Below, in pieces: positions 45,762-52,961 of a stretch of 64,000 bases of DNA (position 1 is the first letter of the stretch; each line of letters begins with the position of its first letter). This DNA is from Ruminococcus sp. GTDB taxonomy: Bacteria > Bacillota > Clostridia > Oscillospirales > Ruminococcaceae. The notes under the pieces are model-generated. The model saw only the letters and a list, made by a program, of their open reading frames with translations, was not told the origin of the DNA and did not search any database. The translations under genes and the position numbers were made by a program. The DNA lies in contig JAFTYF010000033.1 in the NCBI GenBank assembly GCA_017461395.1, positions 1 to 64,000 on the forward strand, written 5' to 3'.

Positions 45762-46628
45762 TCACTTTTTCTGCCATATAGCCGTTGAGCCGCACGGAAG
45801 CGTCATTCCTGTTGATTTTACGGGAAGTCCTATCTCATCGAAGCTTACCTCGCCGCCGAATTTTTCTGTCAGCACACTGCCGAGGATATACCCCATAACA
45901 GAAGGGGAAAGTCCCGTAGTATAGCTGTTTATCAGGAAGAACAGCGGATCGTCGGAAAGTACTCCCTCACAGAGCTTGACAAGATCATAAATGCAGTTTT
46001 CTAGTTTCCAGACCTCGCCGCCGGGACCTCTGCCGTAGCTCGGAGGATCCATTATTACAGCGTCGTAGCGTCTGCCTCGTCTTATCTCACGGGCAATGAA
46101 CTTCTCGCAGTCATCCACTATCCAGCGGACAGGCTTATCGGAAAGTCCCGAAACAGCGGCGTTATCTCTTGCCCACTGTACCATTCCCTTTGAGGCGTCC
46201 ACATGACATACCTCTGCGCCGGCAGCGGCACAGGCAAGAGTTGCTCCGCCCGTATATGCAAAAAGATTGAGCACGCTTATCTTTCTGCCGGCATTCTTTA
46301 TCTTGTCAGCCATAAAATCCCAGTTTACAGCCTGCTCCGGAAAAAGTCCGGTATGCTTGAAGCCGGTGGGACGTATATTGAATTTCAGATCTCCGTATGA
46401 AATGCACCATGACTCCGGAAGCTTTTTGCGGAATTCCCACTTGCCGCCGCCCTGACTGGAGCGGTGATAGTGACCGTCTGCGCTGTTCCATAAGGGATCT
46501 TTTTTTTCTGTTTTCCAGATTATCTGCGGATCAGGACGAACAAGGCTTACTCCGCCCCATGTTTCGAGCTTTTCTCCGTCAGAGGTATCAAGTATAATGT
46601 AATCTTTCCAGTTTTTTGCGGTTCTCAA
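45762..46628 (-). CDS. Class I SAM-dependent rRNA methyltransferase (RlmI/SpoU-unrelated, PF10672 type)
   Basis: 288 residues. Motif I FAYTGGATLACAAAGAEVCHVDAS, the catalytic-site DPPSYGRGP and KLENCIYDLV are the marks of the RlmI/RlmK-like methyltransferase family (PF10672), minus the PUA domain. It likely methylates 23S rRNA; the precise base is unknown. The TTG start has GGGAG 8 nt upstream. It sits ahead of the ecf genes. Confidence 0.86.
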   Translation of the reverse strand: MRTAKNWKDYIILDTSDGEKLETWGGVSLVRPDPQIIWKTEKKDPLWNSADGHYHRSSQGGGKWEFRKKLPESWCISYGDLKFNIRPTGFKHTGLFPEQAVNWDFMADKIKNAGRKISVLNLFAYTGGATLACAAAGAEVCHVDASKGMVQWARDNAAVSGLSDKPVRWIVDDCEKFIAREIRRGRRYDAVIMDPPSYGRGPGGEVWKLENCIYDLVKLCEGVLSDDPLFFLINSYTTGLSPSVMGYILGSVLTEKFGGEVSFDEIGLPVKSTGMTLPCGSTAIWQKK

Positions 46629-46670
46629 ATCAGTTTCTCCCTTCTTCTGGCGATCCGCTGTGAATCTATA

Positions 46671-48017
46671 TTAATTATAGAATCTGCACCTGTCCTTGAT
46701 GCACTGTGCTATATCCATAGCTATATCATTTATTCTGCTGAATTCGCTTCCTTCTATCATCACCCGTATGAACGGAGCATTTCCGCTGCTTTCACGGACA
46801 ATAATGCGTCCCTCGCTGCCAAGTTCGTTTTCATACTTCTCGATAAGTCCGGTAATTTTTTCATCATTTTTCCAGACCTCTCTGCCCTTGTCGCTTATGC
46901 GTACATTGAGGGATATCTGCGGAAGCTTTTGCATTTCTCCGGCAAGCTCGCTGAGAGGCTTTCCGGTCGCTTTAAGTATTTCCAGCAGCTTTATTCCGCA
47001 AAGCAGACCATCATCGCACGGAGAATAATCTGTCATGAAGATATGTCCGCTCTGACCGCCGCCAAGATTATATCCGCCCTCTACCATACGGTCAAGAACG
47101 CTTCTGCCGCACGAACCCGAAGTCACTGCCTTGATGCCTTTTTTCTCAGCAAAGTTAAGCAGTCCGAGGCTGCTCATGACATTCACCACTATCGTGTTAT
47201 CCTTAAGAAGCTCTTTTTCCTTGTAGTATCCGGCGATTATCGCAAGAAGCGTATCACCGTCAACAGGAACGCCCTTTTCATCAACGGCATGAATACTGCT
47301 TCCGTCGCCTTCTATTGCAAGACCACAGTGGAAGTTTCCTGCTTCAACCATATCCATAAGGGTTTCAAATGCATTGCATGGAGCTATATCAGCTTCAGAG
47401 GAATTTGTTTCCCCGTCAAGAAGCGTTACTCCTGCGCCCATACCGGAAAGGATAGTCTTGGCAGTTTTGCGGATAAAACCTTTTTTGCACACAATTGCTG
47501 CATTTATCTTTTCCGGAGAAATTTCCGTTATTTTCTTTAAATGGCTGATGTATTCCTCAGCGGCTGTATTGCAGCTGAGCATCCTGCCTATATTTTCAAA
47601 TCTGCGGCGTTCCTCTGATACGGAATATATGCGGTCTTCTATCTGAAGCTGCATTTCCTCACTGAGACGGAAGCCGTCGCTGCTGAATATTGTTATTCCG
47701 CTTGCTCCTGGAATTCCCGTAGCCTCGCTTATCATGATTCCAGCCGCAGCCTTATGTTCCCTTACAATAAATGAAGCCGCCGCACCGGAAAGCTCTCCGA
47801 CGGTTTCTGCATCCACTCCGGAGGAGCATATTCCGGCACAAACTGCCGCTTCAAGCACTGCCGAGGACAATGCTCCGTCCTTGGCAACGATTATTTTTCC
47901 TCCCTGTTCACCGGCAAAAAGTTCCGCAGCTGCTCTTCCTGCCTGCATAGCAAGCTCACAGGAAAGCTCTGCAACGGTAAGACCTCTTGCGCTGTCTGTT
48001 CCGAACAGTCCTGACAT
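46671..48017 (-). CDS. Degenerate phosphohexomutase (GlmM paralogue, probable pseudoenzyme)
   Basis: 448 residues. The four-domain alpha-D-phosphohexomutase fold is clear from end to end and aligns with the real GlmM at 24312: SGLFGTDSARG, IVNV-type middle and a C-terminal RESSGNAPFIRVMIEG. But the key residues are gone: the serine loop reads MISEATGI (Ala99 where GlmM has the catalytic Ser106, no His-Asn), the metal loop reads EGDGSS instead of DGDADR, and the sugar loop has GGGQSGH for GGEQSGH. The frame is intact over 1.3 kb with a good start (GGAG 8 nt upstream), so it is not a simple pseudogene. A regulatory or structural role is the inference. Confidence 0.85.
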   Translation of the reverse strand: MSGLFGTDSARGLTVAELSCELAMQAGRAAAELFAGEQGGKIIVAKDGALSSAVLEAAVCAGICSSGVDAETVGELSGAAASFIVREHKAAAGIMISEATGIPGASGITIFSSDGFRLSEEMQLQIEDRIYSVSEERRRFENIGRMLSCNTAAEEYISHLKKITEISPEKINAAIVCKKGFIRKTAKTILSGMGAGVTLLDGETNSSEADIAPCNAFETLMDMVEAGNFHCGLAIEGDGSSIHAVDEKGVPVDGDTLLAIIAGYYKEKELLKDNTIVVNVMSSLGLLNFAEKKGIKAVTSGSCGRSVLDRMVEGGYNLGGGQSGHIFMTDYSPCDDGLLCGIKLLEILKATGKPLSELAGEMQKLPQISLNVRISDKGREVWKNDEKITGLIEKYENELGSEGRIIVRESSGNAPFIRVMIEGSEFSRINDIAMDIAQCIKDRCRFYN

Positions 48018-48047
48018 TTTATTTTCTCCTTTTTTTGCTTTGTTCTT

Positions 48048-48581
48048 TTATTTTTCTTTTTCTACAGCATACACGGCTATCGGTCTTTTTTTGCCGATAT
48101 ACTGCCGTATATCCTCATATATTCTCACATCCGTACAGCCGTTGCTGCTGTTATAGACTTCCGTTCCGTTTTCTGTTTTCACGCAGAAAACAGTGTGTAT
48201 CGACGACAAAAAACGTCTTTTTGTCCAGAACGAAACTACATAAGCAGACGCATCCGCCGGAGATTTTATCTTTTTATTATCCGCTCCGAAATGCGAAAGT
48301 GCTTTTCCGATCTTATAGGCATTGCACCCGAAAAATCCCATGAGCACTCTGAAGCGTTCCATATATGCGGCGATATCCGCAAGCTTCTGAGGAATCCCAA
48401 GCCATACAAGAGCGTTGTGAACTGCAATTACCTCGCAGCCGTTGAAGCTCATGCGGCAAAGTCCGTACCGGAAAGCCGACACAGTTCCGCAAGCCTGCCC
48501 GTTTATCATCCTTCCGGCTTCAAGAGCTTCGTCAAGAGCCGAATTACAGCGGATATTCCGTTTTACAGCAAATCTGAACAT
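48048..48581 (-). CDS. Small papain-like (C39-like) protein, function unknown
   Basis: 177 residues. The order Cys49 in NGCEVIAVHNALVWLG, His129 in SIHTVFCVKTENG and Asn147 in VYNSSNG follows the Cys-His-Asn/Asp layout of C39/papain-fold proteins, with the helix after the cysteine being typical (compare CEVTALYNALRLLG-type sequences). No signal peptide or membrane segment is present, so it would be cytoplasmic. The ribosome binding site is weak; it lies 10 nt after ruvB. Not a recognised family member with known function. Confidence 0.55.
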   Translation of the reverse strand: MFRFAVKRNIRCNSALDEALEAGRMINGQACGTVSAFRYGLCRMSFNGCEVIAVHNALVWLGIPQKLADIAAYMERFRVLMGFFGCNAYKIGKALSHFGADNKKIKSPADASAYVVSFWTKRRFLSSIHTVFCVKTENGTEVYNSSNGCTDVRIYEDIRQYIGKKRPIAVYAVEKEK

Positions 48582-48591
48582 ACCGGTTATC

Positions 48592-49638
48592 TCAGAAGCT
48601 CAGCTGCCGGTTTCCGTCATCGGGAGCTGTATATCCCAGATGCTCATACGCAAGCTTTGTGGCAACACGTCCTCTCGGAGTTCTGCCGAGAAATCCAAGC
48701 TGCATGAGGAATGGCTCACAGACATCCTCCAGCGTGACGGATTCTTCATTTATCGCAGAGGCAAGCGTTTCCAGTCCGACAGGACCGCCGCCGTAGCCTC
48801 TTATTATCATTTCAAGCATTCGCCTGTCAAGGCTGTCAAGACCAAGCTCGTCGATATCAAGTCTGCCGAGAGCTATGGTAACTATCTGCTGCGTGATCTG
48901 TCCGTTTCCCATGACATCGGCGAAATCACGCACTCTTTTCAGAAGTCTGTTGGCGATTCTCGGAGTTCCCCGTGAACGTCCGGCTATTTCTGCCGCACCG
49001 TCTGTTTCGCAGGGAATACCCAGTATCATTGCACTTCTGCGTATAATATCGGTCAGCTGATCCTTCGTGTAAAGCTCCAGACGCTGAATCACGCCGAAGC
49101 GGTCACGGAGAGGTGCAGAAAGCTGACCTGCTCTTGTTGTCGCACCAATGAGCGTAAACGGTCTGAGGTCCATGCGGATAGACCTTGCCGACGGACCTTT
49201 GCCGATGATGATATCTATAACTCTGTCCTCCATTGCGGGATAGAGGATTTCCTCAACGGCATGGGAAAGACGATGTATCTCGTCGATAAAGAGCACATCA
49301 TTGTCCGTAAGGCTTGTGAGCAGCGATACAAGATCTCCCGGCTTTTCGATAGCAGGTCCCGTAGTCACACGGAGATTCACGCCAAGCTCGTGTGCTATGA
49401 TAGCCGAAAGTGTAGTCTTTCCGAGACCGGGAGGACCGTACAGAAGAACATGGTCGAGAGGCTCGCCCCTTCGCTTCGCCGCTTCTATATAAACAGCAAG
49501 ATTTTCCTTTACCTTATCCTGACCGATATACTCATGAAGCGTCTGAGGTCTGAGATTCACTTCGATATCGCTGTCCTCAATGGTATTTTCGGGAGATATC
49601 ACTCTCGGAGCAAACTCCATATCCTCTGTCTGTATCAT
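48592..49638 (-). CDS. ruvB: Holliday junction branch migration ATPase
   Basis: 348 residues. Walker [10 protein letters not shown], Walker [10 protein letters not shown], sensor [19 protein letters not shown] and the C-terminal winged helix ([20 protein letters not shown]). Drives branch migration with RuvA. It is in a ruvC-ruvA-(SseB-like)-ruvB order on one strand. Confidence 0.97.
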   Translation of the reverse strand: MIQTEDMEFAPRVISPENTIEDSDIEVNLRPQTLHEYIGQDKVKENLAVYIEAAKRRGEPLDHVLLYGPPGLGKTTLSAIIAHELGVNLRVTTGPAIEKPGDLVSLLTSLTDNDVLFIDEIHRLSHAVEEILYPAMEDRVIDIIIGKGPSARSIRMDLRPFTLIGATTRAGQLSAPLRDRFGVIQRLELYTKDQLTDIIRRSAMILGIPCETDGAAEIAGRSRGTPRIANRLLKRVRDFADVMGNGQITQQIVTIALGRLDIDELGLDSLDRRMLEMIIRGYGGGPVGLETLASAINEESVTLEDVCEPFLMQLGFLGRTPRGRVATKLAYEHLGYTAPDDGNRQLSF

Positions 49639-49674
49639 TGTATCACCGCCTTGTATTTCTTATCTGCCGGAGGA

Positions 49675-50412
49675 TCACTTTTCAAAATAGCGCTTTTTTC
49701 GTACATAGAAAGGATCAACCGTTGCAGCCGCCTTTTTGCCCATATCCTGTTCATAGCTGATGAAACAGAGATGTTCGTTGTGTTTTACTGTCTTTGAGAG
49801 GTACTTTGAGAGAGGTACAAAGAGCTTTCTTGTAGATCCCATCATATCGAGAACCATAAGAAGCTGCGGTTTTTCACATCCCTTTACCATTTCCATGATG
49901 AACGCACGGTCAACATTAGGCTGCTTTGAGAGGAATTTTACTGCTGCCTTTGTGATGTGACCTACGGAGTACTCAACAGGACGGTATGAGATCGTATCTT
50001 CTTCGTTGTAGGAAATAGCCTTGATCTTAAGGTTTCTTGCAACCATAAGGATGCTTTTGATTTCCTGAGAGGAGAATTCCTTGCCATAGGAGTTGGGGTT
50101 GAGAACTGCCGATACTGACTGAATGAGATCGAAAAGTCTCAGGCAATTGATCTTGTAGCAGTCAACGTAGCGCTTTGCAAACTGCTGAAGCGCACGGTAG
50201 CTTGTAAAGAAGGGGATGAATACATCACCGTCGGGATTCTGGGTGGTAACAAGCTCCAGTTGGATACCGCCTTCTTCCCTGCCTCTTTCGTGCTTTACGG
50301 GGTTTTTGCAGATAACGTAAACATCGCTCTTGATGAGTGTCTGCAGAAACAGTGAACGCTTTGAGGGGTCTTTAATTGCTGCTTTCAATAATTCGTCGAG
50401 ATTCATGATCAT
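49675..50412 (-). CDS. SseB-family protein
   Basis: 245 residues. The N-terminal half shows the SseB fold pattern: LKAAIKDPSKRSLFLQTLIKSDVYVI, VFIPFFTSYRALQQFAKRYVDCYKINCLRLFDLI, then LNPNSYGKEFSSQEIKSIL; a C-terminal SseB-like domain follows (AVKFLSKQPNVDRAFIMEMV, KPQLLMVLDMMGS). SseB proteins are small cytoplasmic proteins of uncertain role. It is placed between ruvA and ruvB, 67 and 36 nt away, so co-transcribed. Confidence 0.75.
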   Translation of the reverse strand: MIMNLDELLKAAIKDPSKRSLFLQTLIKSDVYVICKNPVKHERGREEGGIQLELVTTQNPDGDVFIPFFTSYRALQQFAKRYVDCYKINCLRLFDLIQSVSAVLNPNSYGKEFSSQEIKSILMVARNLKIKAISYNEEDTISYRPVEYSVGHITKAAVKFLSKQPNVDRAFIMEMVKGCEKPQLLMVLDMMGSTRKLFVPLSKYLSKTVKHNEHLCFISYEQDMGKKAAATVDPFYVRKKRYFEK

Positions 50413-50479
50413 TTCTTCCTTTCTGTTTCAATGCCTGCCTGATCTGATGAAGCAGTACACCGAATTATTGTTATATTTA

Positions 50480-51097
50480 TTATTTACCGGCTGTCATAAG
50501 CCGTAAAGTTTCTTTGATAAGCTCCTGTGTGCTGAGGTTGGGATCAAGCTTTCCGAGTACGGATGAAGCTTCTCCCTGTGAGTAGCCAAGTACCATAAGT
50601 GCTTCAAGCGCCTCTGATACTGACGCTGTAGAAACGGTTCCTGCTGATGCTGAGGAGGGCAGCGAAGCTCCTGTGAATGCACCGCTTATTGATTCGGATG
50701 ATATCTTATCCTTAAGTTCCAGCACTATCCTCTGTGCCGTTTTTGCTCCGATACCCTTTGTACGGGTGAATGCCTTGCTGTCGCCGGATGCAACAAGAAA
50801 AGCAAACTGCTCCGGAGTAACATCCGAAAGAATAGATATCGCCGCCTTCGGCCCTACTCCCGAAACGGAGATAAGCAAACGGAAACAACTAAGCTCCTGC
50901 TGTGTAGCAAATCCGAAAAGCTCTGCCATATCCTCCCTTATGTAGAGATGGGTGTAAAGCTTGACATCGCTGCCTGTCTCGCCGAGCTGTGCCACTGTAT
51001 TGTATGAAGTCCTGCAGCCGTAACCGACCCCGCCGCATTCGACAACAGCGAAATTAAGCTCCTTTACTGCTAAACGACCTTGTAAGCTGTAGATCAT
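50480..51097 (-). CDS. ruvA: Holliday junction DNA-binding protein
   Basis: 205 residues. N-terminal OB domain (MIYSLQGRLAVKEL), helix-hairpin-helix pair (LLISVSGVGPKAAISIL, TKGIGAKTAQRIVLELKD), an Ala/Ser-rich linker and the mobile RuvB-binding domain at the C-terminus (ALMVLGYSQGEASSVL). Tetramer that holds the four-way junction. It follows ruvC by 21 nt, with AAGGA 9 nt before the ATG. Confidence 0.97.
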   Translation of the reverse strand: MIYSLQGRLAVKELNFAVVECGGVGYGCRTSYNTVAQLGETGSDVKLYTHLYIREDMAELFGFATQQELSCFRLLISVSGVGPKAAISILSDVTPEQFAFLVASGDSKAFTRTKGIGAKTAQRIVLELKDKISSESISGAFTGASLPSSASAGTVSTASVSEALEALMVLGYSQGEASSVLGKLDPNLSTQELIKETLRLMTAGK

Positions 51098-51118
51098 ATT
51101 TATCGTTCCTTCCGGATT

Positions 51119-51607
51119 TTATCTGAATCTTGTGCTGTGTCCGTGACAGATCGCTATAGCAAGAGCGTCTGCGGCGTCATCCGGACGCGGGATCTGTGCA
51201 AGACCGAGAAGCTGACGTGTCATTTCCATAACCTGATGCTTTTCAGCCTTTCCGTAGCCGACAACAGACTGCTTGACTTGAAGCGGGGTATATTCCGACA
51301 CGGAAATATTTCTTTTTGCCGCCGAAAGAACTGTCACACCTCTTGCCTGAGCAACGTCAATGGCAGTTTTTTGGTTGGTCGTGAAGTACAGCCGTTCTAT
51401 CGCCATGCACTGCGGTCTGAATTTATCAAATATATATTCAATATCCTCGTGGATAGCCCTGAGCCGTTCCGGAAACGGGGTGTTCGCCTCAGTGAGGACT
51501 GCGCCGTACTCAACAGGAGTAAAGCGTATCCCGTCGTAGTCAAGAATTCCGAAGCCGACTATGGCATATCCTGGATCTATCCCTAAAATTCTTATTGTAT
51601 CTGCCAT
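51119..51607 (-). CDS. ruvC: Holliday junction resolvase
   Basis: 162 residues from ATG 51607 (AAGGAG 6 nt upstream; the frame extends 10 codons without a site). RNase H fold with the acidic residues visible: Asp11 in LGIDPG, Glu in AIERLYF, and the two Asp of DDAADALAIAICH. Cuts Holliday junctions. First gene of the long run; its promoter carries a LexA-like box. Confidence 0.96.
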   Translation of the reverse strand: MADTIRILGIDPGYAIVGFGILDYDGIRFTPVEYGAVLTEANTPFPERLRAIHEDIEYIFDKFRPQCMAIERLYFTTNQKTAIDVAQARGVTVLSAAKRNISVSEYTPLQVKQSVVGYGKAEKHQVMEMTRQLLGLAQIPRPDDAADALAIAICHGHSTRFR

Positions 51608-51668
51608 GAAGCACTCCTTCCATGAAGTCCTGTGCACTCCGTGGAAATATGCGGACAGCGCGCATTCA

Positions 51669-51680
51669 GAACAATTGTTC
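51669..51680. promoter_or_regulatory. LexA (SOS) box candidate
   Basis: GAACAATTGTTC is a perfect match to GAAC-N4-GTTC, the Gram-positive LexA/DinR half-sites. It lies 36 nt downstream of the ruvC -10 element and 62 nt before the start codon, where a bound repressor would block transcription. The outer flanking bases (A/C) do not match the extended CGAAC...GTTCG form. Confidence 0.65.
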
Positions 51681-51715
51681 CTGAGTTATTTCAGACTGCC
51701 CATACATTCTTTATT

Positions 51716-51744
51716 ATTATAACACATATCTGTTGTCTTTTCAA
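51716..51744 (-). promoter_or_regulatory. Promoter of the ruvC gene run
   Basis: Minus strand TTGAAA (51739-51744), 17-nt spacer, TATAAT (51716-51721). Confidence 0.75.
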
Positions 51745-51766
51745 TATATTTATTCTAAATTTTTTA

Positions 51767-51795
51767 TTGATTTTTGCAAAAAAATCTGTTATACT
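51767..51795 (+). promoter_or_regulatory. Promoter of pheA-metH
   Basis: TTGATT (51767-51772), 17-nt spacer, TATACT (51790-51795); AGGAGG follows before the ATG at 51828. The leader is short (about 27 nt), so no attenuator or riboswitch fits. Confidence 0.72.
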
Positions 51796-51827
51796 ATGGA
51801 TAAATCATTTTCAGGAGGAATTGTTAA

Positions 51828-52946
51828 ATGGATTTACAGCAGTTGCGTGACAAAATCGACGAAACTGACAGCAAAATTCTTGCACTTTTTATGGATCGCA
51901 TGGAGCTTTGCAGAGGTGTTGCCGATTATAAAAAAGAAAATAATCTCCCCGTATTTCAGGGCAATCGTGAACAGCAGGTAATCGACCGCATAAAGGCTCT
52001 TACGGGCGATCCGGAGCTCGAAAACGGTACTGCCGCTCTATTTGCCACAATTATGGATATCAGCAAGATTCTCCAGAACCGTACTATCCTTGAAGGCTCA
52101 CCGGATTATCTCTGCCCTCCCACTGATCTGGAAAAGTCTGTAAAGATCGGCTGTCAGGGAACTGCCGGTGCAAATTCTGAGACTGCCGCAAGAATGATCT
52201 TCGGCGACCGTGATATCACCTACTACCGTACATTTGAGGACGTTTTTCAGGCTGTACAATCCGGCGTGCTTGACTACGGTGTTCTGCCGGTGCACAACTC
52301 GACAGCCGGCTCCGTGGACAGCACCTACGACCTCATGGCAAAATATTTCGTCTACATAGTAAAGGAAGTTACCGTTGAGATAAACCACTGTCTCGCCGCA
52401 AAAACAGCTCTCTCTCTGACAGAAATAAAACGTGTATATTCTCACCCGCAGGCTCTTGCACAGTGCAGTGAATTCATTTCTGAAAATTCCCTTAAAACAG
52501 CAGAATACGGCAATACCGCAACGGCTGCAGAAAAGGTCGCAAAGAGCGATCCCTCCGAAAATATTGCTGCTGTTTGCTCCGTTGAATGTGCTGAAAAGCT
52601 CGGTCTTGAAATAATCTCCCGTGACATCGCTGATGTTTCTGTAAACCGCACAAAATTCGTCTGCCTTTCAAGAAATATGCAGGCTGATCCCGAAGCTGAT
52701 ACAATTTCTGTAATGCTGAAAATTCCTCACACTGAGGGAAGTCTTTACCGGCTGCTGACAAAATTCTACGTCAACGGCATGAACCTCCTCAGAATCGAAA
52801 GCAGACCTATCAAGGACGGCAGCTTTGACGTACTTTTCTATCTCGATTTCAGCGGAAAAATTACCGATCCTAAGGTAAAAGCCACACTGAGAGATCTTGA
52901 AGAAAATCTTGAATACTTCCGAATTCTCGGAACGTTTAAAAACTGA
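51828..52946 (+). CDS. pheA: P-protein: chorismate mutase / prephenate dehydratase
   Basis: 372 residues, three domains. AroQ-type mutase 1-85 (LRDKIDETDSKILALFMDR, Arg/Lys in a helical bundle), dehydratase about 104-285 (GCQGTAGANSETAA, VLPVHNSTAGSVDSTYDL, and a VNRTKFVCLSR version of the TRF motif), and an ACT domain about 290-370 with EGSLYRLLTKFYVNGMNLLRIESRPIK, the phenylalanine-sensing signature (LYRLL and ESRP). Converts chorismate to phenylpyruvate with feedback by Phe. AGGAGG before the ATG. Paired with metH 15 nt later, an uncommon arrangement. Confidence 0.95.
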   Translation: MDLQQLRDKIDETDSKILALFMDRMELCRGVADYKKENNLPVFQGNREQQVIDRIKALTGDPELENGTAALFATIMDISKILQNRTILEGSPDYLCPPTDLEKSVKIGCQGTAGANSETAARMIFGDRDITYYRTFEDVFQAVQSGVLDYGVLPVHNSTAGSVDSTYDLMAKYFVYIVKEVTVEINHCLAAKTALSLTEIKRVYSHPQALAQCSEFISENSLKTAEYGNTATAAEKVAKSDPSENIAAVCSVECAEKLGLEIISRDIADVSVNRTKFVCLSRNMQADPEADTISVMLKIPHTEGSLYRLLTKFYVNGMNLLRIESRPIKDGSFDVLFYLDFSGKITDPKVKATLRDLEENLEYFRILGTFKN

Positions 52947-52961
52947 ATCATGGAGAAAAAA

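Noticed and set aside
46671..48017. Pseudogene call for the GlmM paralogue
   Set aside because: The frame is complete, the start site is good and structural motifs are retained; only active-site residues are changed, so it is listed as a CDS.
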